DNA of 17,626 nucleotides from the NCBI GenBank assembly GCA_025997275.1, contig BNUJ01000021.1, forward strand, positions 1 through 17,626, given 5' to 3'. Under the pieces are notes generated by a model. It made no database searches. It was not told where the DNA came from and saw only the letters and a list, made by a program, of their open reading frames with translations. Both the position numbers and the translations under genes were made by a program. This stretch comes from Deferribacterales bacterium (lineage in GTDB: Bacteria; Chrysiogenota; Deferribacteres; Deferribacterales; JAISNW01). Shown piece by piece: positions 7,835 through 15,113 of this stretch (position 1 is the stretch's first letter; each line of letters starts with the position of its first letter).

Positions 7835-7860
7835 GTTCAGTTTTTTTTCTAATTTTTCTC

Positions 7861-7887
7861 TAAAGTTTTTCTAAAACCTGCCGATAC
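7861..7887 (+). promoter_or_regulatory. Sigma-28 (FliA-type) promoter of flagellin 1
   Basis: TAAA (7861-7864), 15 bases, then GCCGATAC (7880-7887) matches the sigma-28 consensus TAAA-N15-GCCGATAA at all but the last base. It lies 56 bases before the flagellin 1 ATG. The leader contains a small CTTTC-TATT-GAAAG hairpin (7914-7927) and a purine-rich ribosome site, AAGGGGGA (7932-7939). Confidence 0.88.
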
Positions 7888-7943
7888 CCCCTGCAACAAT
7901 TGAACTAATACGCCTTTCTATTGAAAGAATCAAGGGGGATGTT

Positions 7944-10919
7944 ATGGCGTTGTCTATTTATCAGAATCTCGGTGCGATGGTGGCTCACTCTTACTTGAGC
8001 AGTAACGAGTCGCGCTTATCAACGACTATTGAACGGCTATCTTCTGGACTCCGTATAAATCATGCCGCTGACGACCCAGCTGGTCTATCCGTCTCGGAGA
8101 CGATGCGCGGGCAGATTAAAAGTCTAAAGCAAGCGTCTCTCAATGCGCAAGATGGCATGTCGTTCTTACAGACGGCTGAAGGTGCTATGGAGCAAACTTC
8201 TGCAATGCTTATTCGTATGCGGGAGCTTGCGGTTCAGGCAGCTAATGGCACCTATTCAGCTAACGACCGTATGGAAATGCAAAAGGAGATTGACCAGCTC
8301 AAGCTGGAGATTGACCGCATAGCCAACAACACAGAGTTCAACACCAACAAGTTAATCAATGGCAGAGCGGCTGGACTATGGACTACTGATAATAATTTTT
8401 TATCAACGATTATACGCGGACCGCTTGCAGCTGGCAACTATGAGATGACGCTTAACGTAAAGCCCGGCGTAAATCAGGTGCAAAAGAGCAATATTTTGAG
8501 CTTGAATGAGAGTCAGATTGGGGCGCAACTGGCTGACATTGAAGGTGTTGACAAGCCTAATATATTGAAATCTAGTTCACCTAAGGGGCTTACTGCTACC
8601 GAAAATGTGCCATTTGTGGTGACGGTTACTGCGGGGTTATCAACGCTCACTGCGGCTGATACGCACATTATAGGCAGATATGCTCAGCCAAACTCTACGT
8701 GGAACGCCTCTGTTGGGGTTATTGCATCTACCGTCAGTGGCTATTTTGAGGTAGAGTTCTTAAACAGTTCGGTTAATGCTGACGAAGTTAGGGTAAAGTA
8801 TCGTTTTATCAATGCCAAGACGGGCGAAGTGTCGCCTTATTTAGAAGCTGCTAGGTCTGACTATGTCAACCTAGTTTTACCGAATGCTGCGGGCAATGCT
8901 TATCTGATGGTCAACACCCTTGAAGGTGGCGGCATTCATAATGGCGACAAGCTGTTAATATCGGTTTCAGCCAATGTCAGCGATGTTTATCCTAGTTTAG
9001 CACCTTATACGCGTGCGGCACCGACTGCAATACCAAATATATTTACATCTGCAAGTGCAGCTGGCAGTTACGATTTTAATCTTGTTCCTGCATCGCCAGC
9101 GAGCACGTATAACACGTATTTTAAGGCTATCACAGGTTTGACTACTGTAACATCATCAGTTAGTGGCAATGCGAATAGTGTGTTTAATTCTAGTGGCACG
9201 CTGACGGTTGAGTTCACGTTGGGTGCTACAAATATAAATATAACAGCACAGATTACGTCAGCAACTAGTGTTGCAAGTATGCCTAATATAGATGGTGTTA
9301 AGTTCAGCTTTGTGGATGGGGCGGGCAATGTATTCACCGTTACTACTTCGCTGACGTTGGGGGTTTATAGTGTAAGTTCCTCAACAATTTTTCCTAGTGC
9401 TACTAACAGGTATTACTATGAGGCTAGTTTTCTTATCGGCGGCAATATGGTTCACTACAAAATGCCTGTAGGCACTAACTATGACGGCGAACCTAACGGC
9501 AGTGCGGGCAGTTTAGATATTGTTGTTGGCGATAGTATGAGTTTCACGGTTTATATGCCTGTGTTAGCTCCTAAGGTTTATGAATCAGAGCTACTTGAGC
9601 ATGGTGGCGGCACTATCCAGCTGAATGAGGGTCCTAGTGGTGTGCAAAGCTCTCCGGTTATTGTGTATGGTGCACATGAGTTGACTAGGGTAGTAGATAG
9701 TTCTACGGGCACGCTTAACTTGAATATCGTGACGGTGCATTATGCCGAACTTGATTCGCAGACGGGCAATATAAACTTAGGCAGTATAGATTTAACTTTT
9801 GATGATGGTGTTGGTGTTCAGCTAGATACGGCAGTTAGCACGCTATATGCGGGGACGACTGATGGCAAGATTGCGCTTGAGGTTAAAGGTTCTGGCGAGG
9901 CGGCGACCAGCACAACCAAGCTACGTTCACTGAAAGCTTTCACTAATGAAGACGGCAGAATGTTGTTGGATATTACGCAGGAGTTGACTGTTTATGGTAA
10001 CAGCCGTCAGGCGACTGTGTTCTTGGAGGCTGACGACACGATAGCTGATTTAGTAAATAAGCTGAATAAGGCGATTGTGAAAGACCTCGCTATGGGAACG
10101 AGCACTCCGGAGGTTAATTCTAAGCTGATTCAGTATGTGACTATGCCTAACACGCGCAGTGATGCTTTAGACAGCGTTCATGGCACGCTATTAGTGCAAA
10201 GTGCGATACCGGGCAAGCAAGGCGAGTTGGCGTTCACGGGCGACAGCGACATATTAGATGCATTAGGTCTTATCACCGTTCGCAGTTCAATAAACAGCAC
10301 TAGCATAGTGGATATTAGCAATGCGCACACGGGTGTGCATATAGCCAGCGAGCGTGTGAGTGATGATAGGGCGTATTCGCTAATAGGCGGGGCGGAGATA
10401 AAGCTAGATGCGCGGGCGGGCATTGATGTTAGCTGGAACAATACAGACCTTCGCAACGAAATAATGTTTGAGTCTAGTGTCAGTGTATCTAATACCAAGC
10501 TATATATGCACATAGTTGATAGCAGACCGCTGTTGCAGATAGGGGCGGACTATGGGCAGGTTATGGATATATCTATCCCTCAGCTTGATTTAGAGGGGCT
10601 TGGTGTAGAGAATTTGTTGGTTGTGTCGCACGAGTTAGCTGAGAAAGCTATTACCAGTCTTGATGTAGCGTTAGATAGGGTAACTAAGGTGCGTGCCAGT
10701 GTAGGTGCGCAGGTATCAAGGCTGCAATACACCACGTCTAATTTAGCTAGCACGAGTCAGTATTTGACGACTAGCGAATCTCGTATACGTGATTTAGATG
10801 TAGCGGAGGAGAGCACTAATTTAGCGGCTTTCCAAATGTTGACACAGTCTGGTGTGGCGATGTTAGCTCAGGCTAACCAGATACCGCAGTATGTGTTGCA
10901 GCTTATACAGGGTCGGTAG
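7944..10919 (+). CDS. Giant flagellin 1 (991 aa)
   Basis: This is a flagellar filament subunit, exported by the flagellar type III apparatus. The conserved N-terminal D0/D1 region (about 1-150) includes ERLSSGLRINHAADDPAGL, RMRELAVQAANGTYSANDR and NTEFNTNKLING. The C-terminal D1/D0 region (about 900-991) includes VGAQVSRLQYTTSNL and ESRIRDLDVAEES, and ends LQLIQGR. Most flagellins have 270-550 residues; the extra length is a central insert. The insert has module A (265-342), module B (369-539), and a block from KLRSLKAFTNEDGRM (about 659) to 890. The last block contains a segment (DTIADLVNKLNKAI) resembling flagellin IN-type domains. There is no N-terminal signal peptide, as expected. A near-consensus sigma-28 promoter lies just upstream, and a DUF2292-type gene follows 32 bases after the stop. 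Confidence 0.94.
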   Translation: MALSIYQNLGAMVAHSYLSSNESRLSTTIERLSSGLRINHAADDPAGLSVSETMRGQIKSLKQASLNAQDGMSFLQTAEGAMEQTSAMLIRMRELAVQAANGTYSANDRMEMQKEIDQLKLEIDRIANNTEFNTNKLINGRAAGLWTTDNNFLSTIIRGPLAAGNYEMTLNVKPGVNQVQKSNILSLNESQIGAQLADIEGVDKPNILKSSSPKGLTATENVPFVVTVTAGLSTLTAADTHIIGRYAQPNSTWNASVGVIASTVSGYFEVEFLNSSVNADEVRVKYRFINAKTGEVSPYLEAARSDYVNLVLPNAAGNAYLMVNTLEGGGIHNGDKLLISVSANVSDVYPSLAPYTRAAPTAIPNIFTSASAAGSYDFNLVPASPASTYNTYFKAITGLTTVTSSVSGNANSVFNSSGTLTVEFTLGATNINITAQITSATSVASMPNIDGVKFSFVDGAGNVFTVTTSLTLGVYSVSSSTIFPSATNRYYYEASFLIGGNMVHYKMPVGTNYDGEPNGSAGSLDIVVGDSMSFTVYMPVLAPKVYESELLEHGGGTIQLNEGPSGVQSSPVIVYGAHELTRVVDSSTGTLNLNIVTVHYAELDSQTGNINLGSIDLTFDDGVGVQLDTAVSTLYAGTTDGKIALEVKGSGEAATSTTKLRSLKAFTNEDGRMLLDITQELTVYGNSRQATVFLEADDTIADLVNKLNKAIVKDLAMGTSTPEVNSKLIQYVTMPNTRSDALDSVHGTLLVQSAIPGKQGELAFTGDSDILDALGLITVRSSINSTSIVDISNAHTGVHIASERVSDDRAYSLIGGAEIKLDARAGIDVSWNNTDLRNEIMFESSVSVSNTKLYMHIVDSRPLLQIGADYGQVMDISIPQLDLEGLGVENLLVVSHELAEKAITSLDVALDRVTKVRASVGAQVSRLQYTTSNLASTSQYLTTSESRIRDLDVAEESTNLAAFQMLTQSGVAMLAQANQIPQYVLQLIQGR
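8736..8969 (+). repeat. Flagellin insert module A, copy in flagellin 1
   Basis: Residues 265-342 of flagellin 1 run from SGYFEVEFLN through VRVKYRFINAKTGE to GDKLLISVS. This is the same pattern as flagellin 2 residues 476-597 and flagellin 3 residues 274-363, but this copy is the shortest. Just downstream, SLAPYT (about 352-357) matches a SLAPYT found inside module A of flagellin 2. Similarity was judged by eye. Confidence 0.55.
9048..9560 (+). repeat. Flagellin insert module B, copy in flagellin 1
   Basis: Residues 369-539 match residues 239-408 of flagellin 2 over nearly the same length (171 and 170 aa). Landmarks are YDF, YFKAI, SGTLTVEF, GATNINITAQ, FVD, YSV, RYYYEA, GG, H.K.P.G and GDSMSFTVY. 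Similarity is visible at DNA level too, for example around ataacagcacag and aggtattactatg. Confidence 0.8.
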
Positions 10920-10951
10920 GGATTAAAAAATATATTTTGGAGGGTATTTTT

Positions 10952-11122
10952 ATGGGAGCAGCGTTGAAAGTGGCGGAGCAACCGAAAGCAAATCAACAAC
11001 TGGCGCGTTTATACGATATGCTAGCTGAGATTTTCGCGAGCGGGTTTTACGGTTCGTTAGAGGTGAAGTTTGAGGCGGGCAAGGTGACTATAATCCGCAA
11101 GACTGAATCTATAAAGCTGTAA
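10952..11122 (+). CDS. Small DUF2292/YezD-like protein (56 aa)
   Basis: The 56-residue product starts at ATG 10952, seven bases after a strong GGAGGG site; a TTG at 10937 overlaps that site and is rejected. The C-terminal half, GFYGSLEVKFEAGKVTIIRKTESIKL, fits the DUF2292/YezD pattern (fGsv.i...dGkvv.i.rtEk.rl), a family of small proteins of unknown function. The N-terminal half is probably one helix. There is no signal peptide or membrane segment. It follows flagellin 1 by 32 bases with no terminator between them, so it is probably transcribed with flagellin 1 from the sigma-28 promoter. Whether it helps flagellin production or export is unknown; its position is the only hint. Confidence 0.72.
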   Translation: MGAALKVAEQPKANQQLARLYDMLAEIFASGFYGSLEVKFEAGKVTIIRKTESIKL

Positions 11123-11164
11123 AAAGGTTATTTGATAAGAGATTCGTTTAGAGAGAGACGATAC

Positions 11165-11205
11165 CGGGAAGGGGGGTGGTTTGGGCGCCACTCCTCTACC
11201 TCCCG
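11165..11205 (+). terminator. GC-rich hairpin between the DUF2292-like gene and ridA
   Basis: CGGGA (11165-11169) pairs with TCCCG (11201-11205). GG (11171-11172) pairs with CC (11199-11200). GGGGTGG (11173-11179) pairs with CCACTCC (11188-11194) with one G-T pair. The loop is TTTGGGCG. An A-run rather than a T-run follows, so it is not a classic terminator. It could be a 3' stabilising hairpin, an attenuator, or a leader structure just before the ridA ribosome site. Confidence 0.5.
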
Positions 11206-11222
11206 AAAAAATGGAGGTTTTT

Positions 11223-11690
11223 ATGAGTGCAACTGAAAATTTAGCAAAACTGGGTCTTAAACTGCCACCGCCACCAGCACCGATTGGCGTGTATGTGCCG
11301 CTGAAGCGTAGTGGGAATATGGCATTCACTTCGGGGATGCTCCCTGTAGGAGCGGATGGCAAACTGATATTTGAGGGCAAGCTGGGTGCTAATGTAGATG
11401 TAGCAGCTGCTGAGGAGTGTGCCAAGCTGTGTGTTTTGAATGCTCTTGCGCATATAGTGGCGCAGCTGGGCAGTCTGGATAGGGTTAAGAGTGTTGTTAA
11501 GGTAGTTGGTTTTGTGGCGAGTGCTGTGGGTTTCAATAAACAGGGGGCGGTGATGAATGCGGCATCTCAGTTACTTGTAGATATATTTGGGGTTGAGGCA
11601 GGTTCTCATGCGCGTTCAGCGGTGGGGGTAGCGGAGTTGCCAGCGGGCGCACCTGTGGAAGTTGAATTGATAGTAGAGGTTATAGGGTAG
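11223..11690 (+). CDS. RidA (YjgF/YER057c/UK114) family protein
   Basis: The protein has 155 residues and starts at ATG 11223, preceded by GGAGG at a normal distance; longer in-frame TTG starts are rejected because they run through the upstream hairpin. RidA proteins are small trimeric deaminases that hydrolyse reactive enamine/imine intermediates. The sequence shows LGLKLPPPPAPIGVYVP, the NMAFTSGMLP strand, VVKVVGFVAS, and HARSAVGVAELP with the conserved arginine (R131), ending APVEVELIVEV. This matches the longer RidA subfamily of about 150-155 residues, rather than the 128-residue archetype. Placement between giant flagellin genes is unusual; it is 109 bases from the flagellin 2 start with no clear terminator between, so the two may be cotranscribed. 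Its substrate, and any link to motility, are unknown. Confidence 0.92.
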   Translation: MSATENLAKLGLKLPPPPAPIGVYVPLKRSGNMAFTSGMLPVGADGKLIFEGKLGANVDVAAAEECAKLCVLNALAHIVAQLGSLDRVKSVVKVVGFVASAVGFNKQGAVMNAASQLLVDIFGVEAGSHARSAVGVAELPAGAPVEVELIVEVIG

Positions 11691-11694
11691 TGTT

Positions 11695-11735
11695 CCCCGT
11701 GAGGGGGTGAGATAGAGCGATTTTTGGGCACGGGG
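11695..11735 (+). promoter_or_regulatory. Inverted repeat in the leader before flagellin 2
   Basis: CCCCGTG (11695-11701) and CACGGGG (11729-11735) form a perfect 7-bp inverted repeat. The first arm can instead form CCCC-GTGA-GGGG (11695-11706), a short hairpin with a GNRA-type loop. The two structures are mutually exclusive. No T-run follows, so this may be leader RNA structure rather than a terminator. I find no convincing sigma-28 promoter between ridA and flagellin 2. Confidence 0.4.
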
Positions 11736-11799
11736 TAATCTATAAAGATGCCCAGAGTTTGAGCAAGGAAGTTCAAGCTGAGTTACACGGAGGTTAATT

Positions 11800-14700
11800 A
11801 TGGCACTTACGGTTTATACTAACACGTATGCGACTACGGTTCAAGGGCATCTAGCGACGGCAAACACTGCGCTAACGAAATCAATAGAACGTTTGTCTTC
11901 TGGACTGCGTATCAATCATGCAGCTGATGATGCATCTGGGTTAGCAATATCAGAAAGGTTGCGTTCGCAGATTAGGGCTATGAGTAGGGCGTCACTCAAT
12001 GCACAGGATGGCATATCAATGTTGCAAGTTGCAGAGGGTGGCATGGAGGTTTTGAATGAGGCACTGCAGCGGTTGCGTGAGCTAGCAGTTCAGGCGGGCA
12101 ATGGCACGTATTCAGCCAACGACCGTATGTCTATACAGAAAGAGGTTGACCAGCTGAAACTGGAAATAGACCATATAGCTGCATCAACTGAATTCAACAC
12201 TATAAAGCTACTAAATGGTTCATCCGCTGGCATTTGGTCGGCTAACAGCGACCAGATAACGGCGATATTTAGGGGACCTGTTGAGAGTGCCAACTATCGC
12301 GTCACTATAGATGCAGATGGCACGGGCAGGAACTCAATATGCAAATCAAATATCTTTGCGCTGAATAAAGATTTAGTTCAGGCGATAGACTCTGCTAGCC
12401 CTGCGCTTGTTGATTTTACTGCGAAGGGCGATATTAAGATGTTGAATGGGTCGCAGCTAGTATATTCTACGTTCAATTCAGTGGTGGCTCCTACTAGTAG
12501 CGGTGTGTTTGTGTCTGCAACTAGCACGGCTGCTTATGATTTTTCAATGAATACATATAAAAACTATTTTATGGCGGTAAGTAGCTTAAAGACAGCTGTG
12601 GGACCATCTAGCGATAACAATATAGATAGTGTGTTTGTCAGTAGCGGTGCGCTTACAGTTACGTTCAATAATGGTGCTACTAATATAAACATAACAGCAC
12701 AGCTCACCTCTGATGCTGATTTTTCGGCTGTGCCAGCTATAACGGGTGTTGAGTTTAAGTTTGTAGATGCAGCTACTAATGTTACGTCCACTGTAACTGT
12801 TAGCTTGGATTTAGAAGTTTATAGCGTAAATTCTGCGTCAGCGACTTTTCCCCCTATTGCTTCAGAGTTCAGGTATTACTATGGGGCGAATGTAAATGTC
12901 GGCGGTAACACAATCCACTTTAAGCTCCCTATAGGTAGTCAATTTGATGGCGAACTTCTAGGCTCTCTTGGCGACATAGATGTTGGTCTGGGGGATACGA
13001 TGAGCTTTGATGTGTATCCGCCGTTAGTTGTGAGCGCAGATATTGAGGCAGAGCAAAAGCTTCTTACGTCCTATCAAAAGGTTTCGTCAAGCTCTACATA
13101 CAGGCTGGCTTCTGCTAGTATAACGGCAGCTTTCAGCAACTATTTTGAAAACTCGCTCGTGAGTGGCATGTATAACCATGGTATCGCTTCCAGTATGCTA
13201 GATTCCGCAAACGTTCTGAATAAGAGCGGTTATATTGAGGTAGAGTTTCTGAATACCGTATCTGGCTTTAATAAAGACACCAGTTTAGCCCCCTATACCA
13301 GCGAGGCTGATTATGATGCAGTCAGCAGAGAAACTATTGCTAATGTAAAGTTCACGTTCGTAGATGTCGCCACTGGGGAGAGGGTAACTAAGACAGTCTC
13401 ATTAGATATGACCGCCTACACGGTTTCACAGGCTGATACTGTTAGTGCGGTAGGCACTAGTTTCATATATCACCAATATGTTGAGCTTGATGCTGATACT
13501 AAGTTCAATTTTTATCTGCCGATAGCTGGAGATGGGGTGCATACGGCTGACACTATTTCTGCTGGCGACAAGATGTTGTTTATGAATCAGACGGCATTTG
13601 TGGCGGCTGGTGCTAGCGACAGTGATGCTAGGGTCACCTTGCGTGTGCCTACTGACCACGACGGCAACAGTGCAACTAAGACTGTTCTAGTAGATGGTCC
13701 CACTATACGCATAGAGAATGGGCTTATAACAGGTGGCACTATTGCAGGGGCGACTATAGAGAGCGGCTATTTCTATGATGCGAGCCTATCGTGGGTTGTA
13801 AATCCGCTATATGTAGATATGCTTAAAGAGTCTGATGTGGTTAATCCGTTTGTGACTGGAATAGAGGTGTATTTGAAGGGAGAGGTTGCACCGCCCAGTG
13901 CCAAGCTGAAAGACATTGCAACATTTACTAATATTGATGGGCGTATGATACTGGAAAATACACAGACTTTGACTATTTATGGTAACCATAATCGTATGAC
14001 AGAAATTTATCTGGAAGGCAACAATACAGTTGGCGATTTAGTGAATAAGCTGCAAAAGGCATTGGTGGAATTAGGGCTTGGGGCGGACACTGTCAGGGCG
14101 GAGGAGCTAGTTCGCTATGTGACTGAAGCTAACAAACAAAAGACTGGGATAAATACGGTGCCGGGCACGCTTATCGTTCAGGCTGCTAAAGCGGGACCAG
14201 CTTCAGATTTGAAGTTTATAGCTAACGATGAGTTATTGAATGCGCTGGGTATCACGGAGCTGCAGAGTAGCAGGGAGAGTTATATAGTTGTTTCTGTGTA
14301 TGATGCGCATACTGATGAGCTTATCGGCACTGATAAGGTATCGGACTATGTGGTGCGGGGGATAATAAAGGGTGTTGATATAGCTGTTGACCCGAACTTT
14401 GGGTTGGAGGCTTATTACGACAGCAGTTTAGGGCAGATGACGTATAAGCCTATGGCTTCAATAAGCACGTATTTGCACATAGTTGATAAGAGCCGTTATG
14501 TTCATGTTGGCAGTGCCGAGAAGCAGATTTTTGGTATTACTATCCCGCAGTGCGATACGTTGGCACTTGGCATACAAGATGTGTATGTGACAAGTGTGGG
14601 TGAGGCGCAGAAGGCTGTTACTAAGCTAGATTATGCCATAGAGCGTATGGTCAATATGCGGGCAACACTGGGTGCGCAGGTTAATAGGCTGGAGTTCACC

Positions 14701-14886
14701 ATGCAGAACTTGTCTACCACTAGGCAAAACCTGATAATGGCAGAATCTCGCATACGCGACCTAGATATAGCTGAGGAGTCTGCTATATTTGCCAGCAAGC
14801 AGATATTAGTGAATGCTGGTGTGGCAATGCTGGCGCAGGCTAACACGTTGCCGCAGGTAGCCCTACAGCTGATACAAGGCAGGTAA
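11800..14886 (+). CDS. Giant flagellin 2 (1028 aa)
   Basis: This is the largest filament subunit in the window. N-terminal D0/D1 (about 1-150) contains SIERLSSGLRINHAADDASG, LQRLRELAVQAGNGTYSAND and STEFNTIKLLNG. C-terminal D1/D0 (about 940-1028) contains LGAQVNRLEFTMQNL and ESRIRDLDIAEES, and ends LQLIQGR. The central insert carries module B (239-408) and then module A (476-597), the reverse of the order in flagellin 1. From KLKDIATFTNIDGRM (about 701) it continues with the block shared by all three flagellins, including NTVGDLVNKLQKAL and VSVYDAHTDELIG. The start has a clean GGAGG site, six bases before ATG. A strong hairpin terminator follows the stop. No sigma-28 motif is visible directly upstream, so it may depend on transcription through ridA. 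Confidence 0.94.
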   Translation: MALTVYTNTYATTVQGHLATANTALTKSIERLSSGLRINHAADDASGLAISERLRSQIRAMSRASLNAQDGISMLQVAEGGMEVLNEALQRLRELAVQAGNGTYSANDRMSIQKEVDQLKLEIDHIAASTEFNTIKLLNGSSAGIWSANSDQITAIFRGPVESANYRVTIDADGTGRNSICKSNIFALNKDLVQAIDSASPALVDFTAKGDIKMLNGSQLVYSTFNSVVAPTSSGVFVSATSTAAYDFSMNTYKNYFMAVSSLKTAVGPSSDNNIDSVFVSSGALTVTFNNGATNINITAQLTSDADFSAVPAITGVEFKFVDAATNVTSTVTVSLDLEVYSVNSASATFPPIASEFRYYYGANVNVGGNTIHFKLPIGSQFDGELLGSLGDIDVGLGDTMSFDVYPPLVVSADIEAEQKLLTSYQKVSSSSTYRLASASITAAFSNYFENSLVSGMYNHGIASSMLDSANVLNKSGYIEVEFLNTVSGFNKDTSLAPYTSEADYDAVSRETIANVKFTFVDVATGERVTKTVSLDMTAYTVSQADTVSAVGTSFIYHQYVELDADTKFNFYLPIAGDGVHTADTISAGDKMLFMNQTAFVAAGASDSDARVTLRVPTDHDGNSATKTVLVDGPTIRIENGLITGGTIAGATIESGYFYDASLSWVVNPLYVDMLKESDVVNPFVTGIEVYLKGEVAPPSAKLKDIATFTNIDGRMILENTQTLTIYGNHNRMTEIYLEGNNTVGDLVNKLQKALVELGLGADTVRAEELVRYVTEANKQKTGINTVPGTLIVQAAKAGPASDLKFIANDELLNALGITELQSSRESYIVVSVYDAHTDELIGTDKVSDYVVRGIIKGVDIAVDPNFGLEAYYDSSLGQMTYKPMASISTYLHIVDKSRYVHVGSAEKQIFGITIPQCDTLALGIQDVYVTSVGEAQKAVTKLDYAIERMVNMRATLGAQVNRLEFTMQNLSTTRQNLIMAESRIRDLDIAEESAIFASKQILVNAGVAMLAQANTLPQVALQLIQGR
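12514..13023 (+). repeat. Flagellin insert module B, copy in flagellin 2
   Basis: Residues 239-408 share landmarks with flagellin 1 residues 369-539: SGALTVTF, GATNINITAQ, GVEFKFVD, YSVN, RYYYGA, VGGN, H.KLPIG and GDTMSFDVY. Here the module comes before module A rather than after it. Confidence 0.8.
13225..13590 (+). repeat. Flagellin insert module A, copy in flagellin 2
   Basis: Residues 476-597 run from SGYIEVEFLN through IANVKFTFVDVATGE and TVSLD to AGDKMLFMNQ. This is the longest of the three A copies and contains the SLAPYT motif. Its layout (VEF, VKFxFVD, SL, Y, LP, GDxM) also echoes module B, which suggests both descend from one ancestral unit. Confidence 0.6.
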
Positions 14887-14897
14887 TAAAATCTTTC

Positions 14898-14926
14898 GCC
14901 CCCTCCCCTCGTGGGGAGGGGGCTTT
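14898..14926 (+). terminator. Rho-independent-like terminator of flagellin 2
   Basis: GCCCCCTCCCC (14898-14908) and GGGGAGGGGGC (14913-14923) form a perfect 11-bp, GC-rich stem around loop TCGT, starting 11 bases after the stop codon. Only three T residues follow, so termination may be incomplete, but the hairpin is very stable. Confidence 0.8.
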
Positions 14927-14944
14927 AACGTGGGGGGTGGGGGG
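14913..14944 (+). other. Four G-runs: possible G-quadruplex
   Basis: GGGG (14913-14916), GGGGG (14918-14922), GGGGGG (14932-14937) and GGGGGG (14939-14944) are separated by loops of 1, 9 and 1 bases. The first two runs also form the 3' arm of the terminator, so quadruplex and hairpin would compete. The 9-base loop is longer than the usual 7-base limit. Confidence 0.45.
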
Positions 14945-14947
14945 ATG

Positions 14948-15113
14948 ATTAAAAAAAGTGCTAATGTTTTATAGATGTTTTGCCGATAGCTCCACACGAG
15001 ACGTGCGATTGATTTTTAGGAGAGATGCTTTATGGCTTTGAATATGTACACAAATATGTACTCTGTGACGGCACAGACGAACCTAACCATTGCGAATAGT
15101 TCGCTTACGCGTT
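14948..15113 (+). repeat. Direct repeat, copy 1 (flagellin 3 promoter, leader and first codons)
   Basis: These 166 bases recur at 17459-17626 with only two single-base length differences: 7 versus 8 A in an A-run, and GCCGATAGC versus GCCGATTAGC. Promoter, ribosome site and the first 27 codons are identical apart from these. The repeat may continue past the window edge. Confidence 0.97.
14962..14989 (+). promoter_or_regulatory. Sigma-28-like promoter of flagellin 3
   Basis: TAAT (14962-14965), 16 bases, then GCCGATAG (14982-14989; seven of eight consensus bases). The -35 element and spacing are weaker than at flagellin 1. The site is 42 bases before the flagellin 3 ATG, which has an AGGAGA ribosome site. 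Confidence 0.68.

Noticed and set aside
10937..10951. TTG start for the DUF2292-like gene
   Set aside because: It overlaps the GGAGGG ribosome site that serves ATG 10952.
11181..11222. Upstream TTG start for ridA
   Set aside because: It would put the start inside the hairpin without a ribosome site; ATG 11223 has GGAGG at proper distance and gives the family's usual length.
11736..11799. A sigma-28 or sigma-54 promoter directly before flagellin 2
   Set aside because: No GCCGATAA-like element is present, and TTGGGCACG lacks the TTGC partner at the correct spacing for sigma-54.
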